Under the pieces are notes generated by a model. It made no database searches and was not told where the DNA came from. It saw only the letters and a program-made list of their open reading frames with translations. A stretch of 64,000 nt of DNA. Source: Massilia sp. 9096 (GTDB taxonomy: Bacteria; Pseudomonadota; Gammaproteobacteria; Burkholderiales; Burkholderiaceae_D). Position 1 is the first letter of the stretch, and each line of letters begins with the position of its first letter. The position numbers were made by a program, and so were the translations under genes. The stretch is taken from the NCBI RefSeq assembly GCF_000745265.1, contig NZ_JQNN01000001.1, positions 496,001 through 560,000 on the forward strand, in the 5' to 3' direction. Below, piece after piece: positions 28,274 to 36,024 of this stretch.

Positions 28274-29086
28274 TTAGGGCTTGACGAACTTGAGCGTCAT
28301 GCGGTCGCTCTCGCCGATTGCCTGGTATTTGTCGCGGTCCTGGTCGCGGTTCGTGAACGTCGGCGGCAGGGCCCAGACGCCGCCCTTGTGGTCGGCCTTG
28401 TCGTTCGGGTTGGCGTTGATCTCCGACTTTGCGGCCAGCTTGAAGCCGGCGCTTTCGGCCATCTTGATCACGTACGACTCGTGCACGTAGCCGGTCGAGG
28501 TCTTGGCGTCCTGCGCCATCGCTTCCGGCAGGCGGTGTTCTTCGATGCCGAGTACGCCGCCCGGCTTCAGGCTGGTGTAGATCGCCTTGAACACGGCCTT
28601 GAGTTCGGCGTCGCCGCCATCGTCGATCCAGTTGTGCAGGTTGCGGAAGGTGAGCACCATGTCGGCGCTGCCGGGGGCCGCGAAATCGTACTTCGACGGC
28701 GGCTCGAACACGCCCTGCACGACCTTGCCGAACACCGCCGGGTTGGCGTCCAGCTTCTTCTTGAACGCGACGGTGCCGCGCCTGGCCGGGTCGTAGGCCG
28801 CGCCCGCGGCGATCAGCTTGCCGTTGTCGCGCAGGTAGGGCGCCAGGATGTCGGTGTACCAGCCGCCGCCCGGGGACAGCTCGACCACGGTCATGTTCGG
28901 CTTGATGCCGAAGAAGGTCAGGGTTTCATAGGGATGGCGCCAGGTGTCGCGCGCCGCGTTGGCGCTGCTGCGCTGGCTGCCGGCGATCGCCGCGCGCAGC
29001 TGGGCATCGTCGGTCTTGTCGGCGGCCTGCGCCAGGCCGGCCACGCCGCCCGCGAGCAGAGTGGCAGCCAGGATGAATCGTTTCAT
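28274..29086 (-). CDS. Exported methyltransferase-like protein (COG4798 type)
   Basis: 270-aa protein with an N-terminal signal peptide (MKRFILAATLLAGGVAGLAQAA) followed by a class I SAM-methyltransferase fold: DTWRHPYETLTFFGIKPNMT, motif I VVELSPGGGWYT, DMVLTFRNLHNW, and SLKPGGVLGIEEHR. The family is widespread in proteobacteria and commonly annotated as a predicted methyltransferase. Because SAM is not known to be available in the periplasm, the exported location is puzzling; the protein may bind another ligand or be secreted by an unusual route. Single gene; substrate unknown. Confidence 0.8.
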   Translation of the reverse strand: MKRFILAATLLAGGVAGLAQAADKTDDAQLRAAIAGSQRSSANAARDTWRHPYETLTFFGIKPNMTVVELSPGGGWYTDILAPYLRDNGKLIAAGAAYDPARRGTVAFKKKLDANPAVFGKVVQGVFEPPSKYDFAAPGSADMVLTFRNLHNWIDDGGDAELKAVFKAIYTSLKPGGVLGIEEHRLPEAMAQDAKTSTGYVHESYVIKMAESAGFKLAAKSEINANPNDKADHKGGVWALPPTFTNRDQDRDKYQAIGESDRMTLKFVKP

Positions 29087-29173
29087 TGTGTCGTCTCCGA
29101 GGTCGTTGGCAGCGGCGCCATGCCGTGCCTCCCGGCAATCATCGGCGACGCCCCCGTTATCGTCAAGCGAATC

Positions 29174-30190
29174 TCAGCGCTGCGCCGCCACCGCTACCCG
29201 GTTGCGGCCGCTGCGCTTGGCCTCGTACAGCGCCTCGTCGGCCTGGGCCACCAGCTCTTCGAGCATCATGTGATCGCCCGGGACCGTCGAGGCCAGGCCC
29301 ATCGACATCGTGACCGTGCCGTGGTTCGAGCCCGGATGCGGCAGCGCCAGGCGCTCGAGCGCGCCGCGGCAGCCTTCGGCCAGCTGCAGGGCGCCGTCGA
29401 CCAGGGTGTCGGGCAGCAGCAGCGCGAATTCCTCGCCGCCGTAGCGCGCCGCCAGGTCGGCCGGCCGCTTGAGCTGGCCGGTCAGCACGGCGGCCATCTT
29501 CTTCAGGCACAGGTCGCCGGCCGGGTGGCCGCAGTGGTCGTTGTACAGCTTGAAGTAGTCGACGTCGCACAGCAGCAGCGACAGCGAGTTCTTCTGGCGC
29601 CGCCCGCGCTGCCACTCCAGGCGCAGCGCCTCGTCGAAGCGCCGGCGGTTGGCGATGCCGGTCAGGCCGTCCAGCGCGGCCAGCTTGTGCAGCTCGAGGT
29701 TGGCGCGCGCCAGGTTCTGCTGGCTGGCGCGCAGCGAGCGGTAGGCGGCGTCGCGCTGCAGGCCGCTGATGTAGCCGCGCGAATGGTGGCGGATGCGCGC
29801 CACCAGTTCGAGCTGGTCGGGCAGCTTGACCAGGTAGTCGTTGGCGCCGAGTGCGAAGCCCTTCGCCTTCAGGCACGCCTCTTCCTTGGCCGACAGGACG
29901 ATCACCGGCACCTCGGCCAGCGCCGGCTGGGCGCGGTAGGCGCGGATCAGGTCGAAGCCGTCGGCCCCGGGCATGACCAGGTCCTGCAGGATCACGGTCG
30001 GGCGCAGCGCCAGCGCCGCCCGGCTGGCGTCCTCGGCCCGGGTGACGATGTGGCACTCGATGTCGGGATGGCCGGCCAGCATGCGCCGCACCGCCTCGGC
30101 GATGATCGGCTGGTCGTCGACCAGCAGCACGCGCACCTTGTCGTCGGGGACGGCAAACGTATCGCTCTGGAGGGGAGGGTTTTCAAGCAT
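29174..30190 (-). CDS. wspR: WspR diguanylate cyclase response regulator
   Basis: 338-aa output protein of the Wsp system, making cyclic-di-GMP when phosphorylated by WspE. The receiver domain has VLLVDDQPI and phospho-acceptor D70 in VILQDLVMP. A helical stalk (about 140-170) leads to a GGDEF domain with active site GGEEF at 251-255 and an RxxD inhibitory site (RPAD, 242-245) five residues before it. This arrangement and the gene position next to wspF match WspR of Pseudomonas. It starts 4 bases after the end of wspF. Confidence 0.94.
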   Translation of the reverse strand: MLENPPLQSDTFAVPDDKVRVLLVDDQPIIAEAVRRMLAGHPDIECHIVTRAEDASRAALALRPTVILQDLVMPGADGFDLIRAYRAQPALAEVPVIVLSAKEEACLKAKGFALGANDYLVKLPDQLELVARIRHHSRGYISGLQRDAAYRSLRASQQNLARANLELHKLAALDGLTGIANRRRFDEALRLEWQRGRRQKNSLSLLLCDVDYFKLYNDHCGHPAGDLCLKKMAAVLTGQLKRPADLAARYGGEEFALLLPDTLVDGALQLAEGCRGALERLALPHPGSNHGTVTMSMGLASTVPGDHMMLEELVAQADEALYEAKRSGRNRVAVAAQR

Positions 30191-30194
30191 CGAT

Positions 30195-31244
30195 TCAGTC
30201 GTCAGTTCGCAAAATGGAGGACGCGCCGGATGCGGCGGATGCGCCGGGCAGGACGGCGGCGATGGCGTCCGGCGCCAGGATGCGCTCGGCGGCGCCGAGT
30301 TCGGCGGCGGCGCGCGGCATGCCGTACACGGCGCAGCTGGCCTGGTCCTGGGCGATGGTCGCCTTGCCGGCGCGGCGCAGCGCCAGCAGGCCGGCGGCGC
30401 CGTCGCGGCCCATGCCGGTCAGGAGGATGCCGATCGCGTCGCGCTCCCAGTGCCGCGCGACCGAGTCGAAGAACACGTCGATCGACGGCCGGTAGACCGC
30501 GTCGCGCGGATGGGCATCGTAGTGCAGGCGCTGGCCGGGCGCAAGGCGCAGGTGGTCGTTGGTGCGCGCCAGCTGCACCACGCCGCCTTCGAGCGCGTCG
30601 CCGTCGCAGATCGGGCGCACCGGCGAGATGGCCTGGCCGTCCAGCCACTGCGCCAGGCGGCCGGCAAACGCGGCGTCGATGTGCTGCACCACCACCGCCG
30701 CGGTGTCGGGCGGCGGGCGCCAGCGCGACAGCAGGCGCGCCAGCACGACCGGGCCGCCGGTCGAGGCGCCGATCGCCACCAGGCGTTTGAGCGGTCCGGT
30801 CGGGGCCGCGGCCGCGGCCGCTGCCCCGGCCGTGGCCGCGCCAGCGTGCGCGGCCGCGCCGGCCACCAGCTTGCCGATGGTGCGGATCTTGGCCAGCAGC
30901 GCGGCCGCGCCGTCGGCCTGGCCGAGCAGCACCGGGGTCGCGGTCACGTCGAGCGCGCCGGCGCCGAGCGCGCGGAACACCTGGCCAGGCTGGTCCTGCG
31001 GGTTGGCGGTCACGATCAGGATCGCGCATGGATGCGCGCGCATGATCTGGCGCGTGGCTTCGATCCCGTCCAGCACCGGCATCGCCAGGTCCATCAGCAC
31101 CAGGTCGGGCGGCAGGTCGGCGCACAGGCGCACCGCGTCCCTGCCGTTGCGCGCGATCCAGGCCACCTGGTGCTCGCTGGCGGCGATCACGCGGCGCAGC
31201 GCCTCGGCCGCCATCGCCGAATCGTTGGCGATGCCGATCTTCAT
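30195..31244 (-). CDS. wspF: WspF, CheB-type protein-glutamate methylesterase
   Basis: 349-aa adaptation enzyme that demethylates WspA and dampens Wsp signalling; loss of WspF gives wrinkly colonies in Pseudomonas. The receiver domain has LVLMDLAMP. An Ala/Gly-rich linker (about 138-158) joins it to the CheB domain, with catalytic Ser in IGASTGGP, His in VVQHIDAAF and Asp in TGMGRDGAAGL. The ATG at 31244 overlaps the wspE stop (ATGA). An apparent continuous frame reaching further upstream is antisense-frame noise from GC-rich sequence. Confidence 0.93.
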   Translation of the reverse strand: MKIGIANDSAMAAEALRRVIAASEHQVAWIARNGRDAVRLCADLPPDLVLMDLAMPVLDGIEATRQIMRAHPCAILIVTANPQDQPGQVFRALGAGALDVTATPVLLGQADGAAALLAKIRTIGKLVAGAAAHAGAATAGAAAAAAAPTGPLKRLVAIGASTGGPVVLARLLSRWRPPPDTAAVVVQHIDAAFAGRLAQWLDGQAISPVRPICDGDALEGGVVQLARTNDHLRLAPGQRLHYDAHPRDAVYRPSIDVFFDSVARHWERDAIGILLTGMGRDGAAGLLALRRAGKATIAQDQASCAVYGMPRAAAELGAAERILAPDAIAAVLPGASAASGASSILRTDD

Positions 31245-33547
31245 GCGTCCTCCTGCGGCGCGCCGATCAGGTCGCGCACCGCGTCGAGCAGCGACGCGTC
31301 GTGGAAGGCGCCCTTGGCCAGGTAATGGTCGGCGCCGGCTTCCAGGCCGCGCGCGCGGTCCTCGGCGCGGTCCTTGTACGACACGATCATCACCGGCAGG
31401 CGTCCCAGGTGGGCGTCCTGGCGGATCCGCTTGAGCAGGCCGATGCCGTCCAGGCGCGGCATGTCGACGTCGCTGATCACCAGGTCGTAGTCGCCGGACT
31501 TGAGCATGTTCCAGCCGTCGATGCCGTCGATCGCGGTGTCGGCGCGGTAGCCGTGCGCGGCCAGGATCTTGCGCTGGGTCTCGCGCACCGTCAGCGAATC
31601 GTCGACCACCAGGACGCGCAGCACGGCGCGCGCCCCGTCGGCATCGGCGCCGGGGCTTGCCCCCGCGCCCGGCTGCAGCGCGGCGCCGGCATCGAGCAGG
31701 CGCGCGATCGACTGCAGCAGGTCGGGCACGTCGAGGATCAGCGCGGCGCTGCCGTCGTCGAGCAGGGCGGCGGCGGCGACGTCGCGCAGCTTGCCGAAGG
31801 TCGGCTCGAGCGGCTGCACGGTCAGGCTGCGCTCGCCGAGGATGGCGTCGACCACCAGGCCATAGCGCTCGCGCCCGGCGCCGATCACCACCACGGCCAG
31901 CTGCGCAGCGGCGCCCGGTTCGCCCAGGTCGAGCACGCGCGCCGCCGCCACCAGGCCGACCTGTTCGCCGCCGATGTCGAGCACCTGGCGTCCGCCCAGC
32001 GTGCGCACCTGCGCCGCATTCACGCGCAGCACCCGTTCGATGCGCGCGATCGGCAGCGCATACGCTTCGCCGACGATTTCGACCAGCAGCGCGCGCATGA
32101 TCGACTGGGTCAGCGGCAGCGTGATCGCGGTGCGAAAGCCCTGGCCGGGCCGCGATTCGGCGCGCACTGCGCCGTGCAGGGCCTGGACCGCGTCGTGGAC
32201 CACGTCCATGCCGACGCCGCGGCCGGAAATCTCGTTGGGCTGCTCCTTGAGCGAAAAGCCGGGCAGGAACAGGAAGGCCATCAGCTCGGCGTCGCCCAGG
32301 GCCGCCGCGAAGCTCGGCGCGGCCAGGCCGCGCGCGATGGCGGCGCGGCGGATGCGCTCGGGGTCGACGCCGCGGCCGTCGTCGAACACGTCGATGTCCA
32401 GCATGCCGCCGCGGTGGCGCGCCTCCAGCACGATGGTGCCGGCCGCCGGCTTGCCCGCCGCGATCCGCTCGTGCGGCAGCTCCATGCCGTGGTCGACGGC
32501 GTTGCGCAGCAGGTGGCCGAGCGGGCTCTCCATGTCGGCCAGCAGCGCGCGGTCGACCAGCACGTCGGCGCCGCGCACCTCGAGGCGCACTTCCTTGCCC
32601 AGGCTGCGCGCCAGGTCGCGCACCATGCGCGGCAACGCGTGCACGCCGTCGCCGAAGCGGCCCATGCGCAGCGCCAGCACGCCGTCGACCATGCGCGTGG
32701 CCAGCGAACCGGCGCGCTGTTCGTAAGCCTCGGCCTCGGCGATGCTGCGATGCAGGCTGTCCTTGAGCGGACGCACGCGTTCGAGCACCGTGCGCGCCTG
32801 TTCGCGCAGCGCCGGGTCGCCGTTGGCGGCGATGGCGTCCGCCAGGGCGTCGAGCGCCTCGAACGCGCCGCGCTGCTGGCGCCGGTAGCGCTGCATCCCG
32901 GCGATCCAGGGCTGCAGCCGGTGAGCGTGCAGGCGCGCCTGCGAGGCCAGCGCCAGCAGCTCGTCGTCGACCGTGGCGGCGAAGGCCGGCGCCGTCGACG
33001 ACGCAGCTGGCGAAGCGGCGTCCTGTGCGGACGGCAGCGCGGGTGCCGGTGCAGGCGCGGGCGCGGGTGCGGGCGCGGGAGACGACAGCGCGGGCGCGGC
33101 CGGCGCGGCCTGATCCTGCAGCGCGGCCAGCGCCGCCAGGGTGGCGTCCAGGCGCGCCGCCTCGGCCGCGGTGGCGTCCGCCGGCGCATCCGGCTCGGCC
33201 AGGTGCGGCATCAGGTCGACCGCGGCCAGCAGCGCATCCACCGCGCCGGGGCCGAGCGCCAGGCGGCCGCGCTGGGCGGCGACGAACACGTCTTCCATCG
33301 CATGCGCCAGGCGCACCACCGGCGCCAGGTCGACGATCGCGGCCGCGCCCTTGATCGAGTGGGCGGCGCGCATCAGGGCGTCCAGCGTGGCCGGGTCCGC
33401 GCGGTCCGACTCCAGGTGTTCCAGCCGCAGCAGGCCTTCGGTCAGCACGCGCGCGCCGTCCTGCGCCTCCATGCGGAACAGCTCGAGCATCGAGTACTGG
33501 CTCAGGTCGTCGCCGAAGTCGTTGCCGAAAGAATCGTCGATGCTCAT
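31241..33547 (-). CDS. wspE: WspE, CheA-type hybrid histidine kinase with receiver domain
   Basis: 768-aa signal kinase that phosphorylates WspR and WspF. Order: Hpt domain with phospho-acceptor H63 (AAHSIKGAAAIV); an Ala/Pro-rich linker (about 160-190); the CheA dimerisation and HATPase region with HLLRNAVDHGME, DDGRGVDPE and SGRGVGMDVV; a CheW-like domain; and a C-terminal receiver with VLVVDDSLTVRETQRK, LVISDVDMP and IVSYKD. The fused receiver distinguishes WspE from ordinary CheA. It is coupled to wspD by an ATGA overlap and to wspF by another. Confidence 0.95.
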   Translation of the reverse strand: MSIDDSFGNDFGDDLSQYSMLELFRMEAQDGARVLTEGLLRLEHLESDRADPATLDALMRAAHSIKGAAAIVDLAPVVRLAHAMEDVFVAAQRGRLALGPGAVDALLAAVDLMPHLAEPDAPADATAAEAARLDATLAALAALQDQAAPAAPALSSPAPAPAPAPAPAPALPSAQDAASPAASSTAPAFAATVDDELLALASQARLHAHRLQPWIAGMQRYRRQQRGAFEALDALADAIAANGDPALREQARTVLERVRPLKDSLHRSIAEAEAYEQRAGSLATRMVDGVLALRMGRFGDGVHALPRMVRDLARSLGKEVRLEVRGADVLVDRALLADMESPLGHLLRNAVDHGMELPHERIAAGKPAAGTIVLEARHRGGMLDIDVFDDGRGVDPERIRRAAIARGLAAPSFAAALGDAELMAFLFLPGFSLKEQPNEISGRGVGMDVVHDAVQALHGAVRAESRPGQGFRTAITLPLTQSIMRALLVEIVGEAYALPIARIERVLRVNAAQVRTLGGRQVLDIGGEQVGLVAAARVLDLGEPGAAAQLAVVVIGAGRERYGLVVDAILGERSLTVQPLEPTFGKLRDVAAAALLDDGSAALILDVPDLLQSIARLLDAGAALQPGAGASPGADADGARAVLRVLVVDDSLTVRETQRKILAAHGYRADTAIDGIDGWNMLKSGDYDLVISDVDMPRLDGIGLLKRIRQDAHLGRLPVMIVSYKDRAEDRARGLEAGADHYLAKGAFHDASLLDAVRDLIGAPQEDA

Positions 33548-34299
33548 CGCAGCAAGTCCCGCAGGCGTTGTTCGAGCAGGGCGCCGTCCAGCAGGCCGAC
33601 GCCATGGGCGATGCCGGGCGCGGCGCTGGACCCTGCAGCGGCTACCGCACCCGAGGCGCCGGCGTCGATCACGCCGGCCAGCAGCGGCGATGGCGTGCGT
33701 TGCAGCGTCGCGGCCGGCGCGCGCAGCGCGATGGCGGCGTAGCGCAGCACCCCGTGCACCTCGTCGACCGGCAGCGCATACGACTGGCCGCTGGAGGCCA
33801 GCACCAGCAGGCGCGCGAAGGCGTGGCGCCCGGCCGGCGTTGCAGTGCCGGGGCCGCCTGCGCCGTCAGCGTCCGCAGCGTCGATGCCGAGCAGCGCCGC
33901 CAGCGAGACCGCCGGCAGCAGGCGCCCGTCGACGTTGACGATGCCGAGCAGGCCGTTGGCGCCGCTGCGGTGCGGCAGGCGGTGCGGCGTGGCCAGCGGC
34001 GCGACCGCGGCGACCAGCGCCATCGGCGCGGCCAGCCACTCGGCGCCGACGCGAAACACCAGCGCCGCGGCGTCCAGCACGGGCCGGGGCGGATACGGAC
34101 GCGCCAGCTCGAGCGCCCAGGCCGCGCGGTATGCCGGATCGACCGGGCGCTGCAGGCGGCGCTGCGCGGCATCGGCATAGACCGGGCAGTTGCGGCAGTG
34201 GACGTGCTCGAGCAGCGCCGCGCAGCTGCGGTCGCCTGCCACGCCGACGCGGCGCCAGCAATCGTCGAGTTCGAGCGCGGGGCTGGCCGGATGCGTCAT
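33544..34299 (-). CDS. wspD: WspD, CheW-type scaffold protein
   Basis: 251-aa coupling protein linking WspA to WspE. The N-terminus has the WspD-specific CWRRVGVAGDRSC and HVHCRNCPVYADAAQRRL, with a cysteine cluster not found in normal CheW. A CheW fold follows (ALVFRVGAEWLAAPMALVAAVAPL, GIVNVDGRLLPAVSLAALLG, LPVDEVHGVLRY). The ATG at 34299 overlaps the wspC stop by 4 bp. The second CheW-like protein of the operon, next to the first (WspB), as expected for a Wsp cluster. Confidence 0.93.
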   Translation of the reverse strand: MTHPASPALELDDCWRRVGVAGDRSCAALLEHVHCRNCPVYADAAQRRLQRPVDPAYRAAWALELARPYPPRPVLDAAALVFRVGAEWLAAPMALVAAVAPLATPHRLPHRSGANGLLGIVNVDGRLLPAVSLAALLGIDAADADGAGGPGTATPAGRHAFARLLVLASSGQSYALPVDEVHGVLRYAAIALRAPAATLQRTPSPLLAGVIDAGASGAVAAAGSSAAPGIAHGVGLLDGALLEQRLRDLLR

Positions 34300-35543
34300 G
34301 GCTGGCCTCCACCACCTTTGCCGCCGGCGGCAAACACGCGCGCCGCGCGCTGGCGCAGGCTGGCGCCGCGCGCGCCATCGCCGCGCTGCTCGTGCAGCAG
34401 CGCCAGGCTGCACAAGGCCGCGTAGTGGTCGGGCTGCAGGTACAGGCAGCGCCGCCAGTAGCGTTCGGCGGCGCGGACGTCGCCGGCGCAGTCGCTGGTC
34501 AAGCCGAGCAGGAACCAGGCGTCGGCGTGCGCGGGGTGCAGGGCCAGCACGGCGCGGCAATCGGCTTGCGCCTCGGCCAGCTGGCCGGCATCGGCCAGGC
34601 GCTGGGCGCGCGCCAGCAGCTCGGGTGCGACCGGCGCCGCCGCCGCCGCCGGCTGCCGTGACGGCTCGGGCGCGACGCGCGGCGCCGCCGGCCTCACGCG
34701 CGCGGGCACGCGCAGGCGGGCGGGCGCGGGCGCGCGAGCGGGCGTGGGCGCATGCCCGCCCACGGGCGCGGCGGCCTTGTGCAGCGCGAACACGGGCCCT
34801 TGCGGCGCCGGCGTGTAGCCATGGCGGCAAAACGCCGGGGTCTCGGCATAGCCCGACAGCAGCAGGCCGTCGTCGGCCAGCACGGCGGCGATCGCCTGCG
34901 CGGCGCGCCCTTGGTCGGCGTCGTCGAAGTAGATCAGCAGGTTGCGGCACAAGACCAGGTCGTAGCCGCCGTGCGCGCCTTGCGCGCCCAGCGCGAACAG
35001 GTTGGCCTGCTGGAAGTTCACGTAGGCGCGCAGCTGCGGATCGATCAGGTACTCGTCGCCCTCAACCGTGAACCAGCGTTCGCGGAAGGCCAGGTCGGCG
35101 CTGCGGAAGGCGTTGCGCGTGTAGCGCCCCAGATGGGCGCGTTCGATGGCGCCGCGCGACAGGTCGAAGCCGTCGATGCGGCAGCGCTCCGGCCCGATGC
35201 CGGCGTCGGCCAGCGTCAGCGCCATCGAATACGGTTCCTCGCCGCCCGCGCAGGGCAGGGACAGGATGCGCAGCGCGACGCCGGGCCGCTGCGCCAGGCG
35301 CCGCTGCACGAAGTCGAGCGCGGCCGCGAATACGGCCGGGTCGCGCAGCATCCACGACTCGGGCACCACCACCAGGTCGAGCAGGGCGTCGAATTGCGCC
35401 GTGCCGGGCGCCGGCGCCGCACCCGCGCCGGCAGCGCCGGCATCGTTGGCGCCGCGCTGGCGCAAGTCGCGCAGCGCGCGTTCGAGCGCGGCCTCGGCCA
35501 GGTCGAGGCCGGCGCTTTGCTTGATCAGTGCGCGCAGGTTCAT
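34296..35543 (-). CDS. wspC: WspC, CheR-type methyltransferase with TPR tail
   Basis: 415-aa MCP methyltransferase that methylates WspA and keeps the Wsp system active. The CheR domain carries LSLPCAGGEEPYSMALTLADAG for SAM binding and LVLCRNLLIYFD. A Pro/Ala-rich linker (about 268-300) joins two tetratricopeptide-like repeats (about 315-395; AWFLLGLTSDCAGDVRAAERYWRRCL). The TPR extension is typical of WspC. It overlaps wspB (ATGA at 35540-35543) and wspD. Confidence 0.93.
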   Translation of the reverse strand: MNLRALIKQSAGLDLAEAALERALRDLRQRGANDAGAAGAGAAPAPGTAQFDALLDLVVVPESWMLRDPAVFAAALDFVQRRLAQRPGVALRILSLPCAGGEEPYSMALTLADAGIGPERCRIDGFDLSRGAIERAHLGRYTRNAFRSADLAFRERWFTVEGDEYLIDPQLRAYVNFQQANLFALGAQGAHGGYDLVLCRNLLIYFDDADQGRAAQAIAAVLADDGLLLSGYAETPAFCRHGYTPAPQGPVFALHKAAAPVGGHAPTPARAPAPARLRVPARVRPAAPRVAPEPSRQPAAAAAPVAPELLARAQRLADAGQLAEAQADCRAVLALHPAHADAWFLLGLTSDCAGDVRAAERYWRRCLYLQPDHYAALCSLALLHEQRGDGARGASLRQRAARVFAAGGKGGGGQP

Positions 35544-36010
35544 GGCGCGCCCGTCTCGCCGAACAGCAGCGCCTCGGTCTCGGGCGCCAGCAGGCGCGCC
35601 GGATCGAGCAGCTGCAGCAGGCCGCCGTCCAGCCCTGGCGCCGGAGCCGCGCCGCGCGCCAGCGCGCCCAGCCAGGGCGCCGCCACGACGCCCGGAGCGA
35701 ACGGTTCAGCGGCCAGTTCGAGCACGCCGGCGACATGTTCGGCCTGCAGCCCCAGGCGGCGCATCCTGCCCAGCGCCGGCACCTCGACCAGCAGGATGCG
35801 CGTGTCGTAGCGCACCGCATCGGGCGGCGTGCCGGCCAGGCGCGACAGGTCGATCACGGGAATCGCCTCGCCGTGCAGGTCGAGCAGGCCGGGCACGAAA
35901 TACGGCGCGCCCGGCAGCGGCGCAAGGCGCGCCAGCGGCAGCACGCGCTCGACCGCGCTCAAAGGCAAGGCAAAGCGCCCGGGTCCGATGTAAAACACCA
36001 GTACCTTCAT
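35540..36010 (-). CDS. wspB: WspB, CheW-type coupling protein
   Basis: 156-aa CheW-fold adaptor. It has MKVLVFYIGPGRFALPLSAVERVL at the N-terminus and GLLDLHGEAIPVIDLSRL in the core, and a C-terminal LLQLLDPARLLAPE helix typical of WspB. The start at 36010 lies 14 bases after the wspA stop. It couples the chemoreceptor WspA to the kinase WspE. Confidence 0.92.
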   Translation of the reverse strand: MKVLVFYIGPGRFALPLSAVERVLPLARLAPLPGAPYFVPGLLDLHGEAIPVIDLSRLAGTPPDAVRYDTRILLVEVPALGRMRRLGLQAEHVAGVLELAAEPFAPGVVAAPWLGALARGAAPAPGLDGGLLQLLDPARLLAPETEALLFGETGAP

Positions 36011-36024
36011 TGCCGTGCGCCCGC

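Noticed and set aside
30195..33605. Apparent 1136-residue protein ending in the WspF sequence
   Set aside because: Its N-terminal part is out-of-frame wspE. WspF starts at 31244 with an ATGA overlap and matches the normal length.
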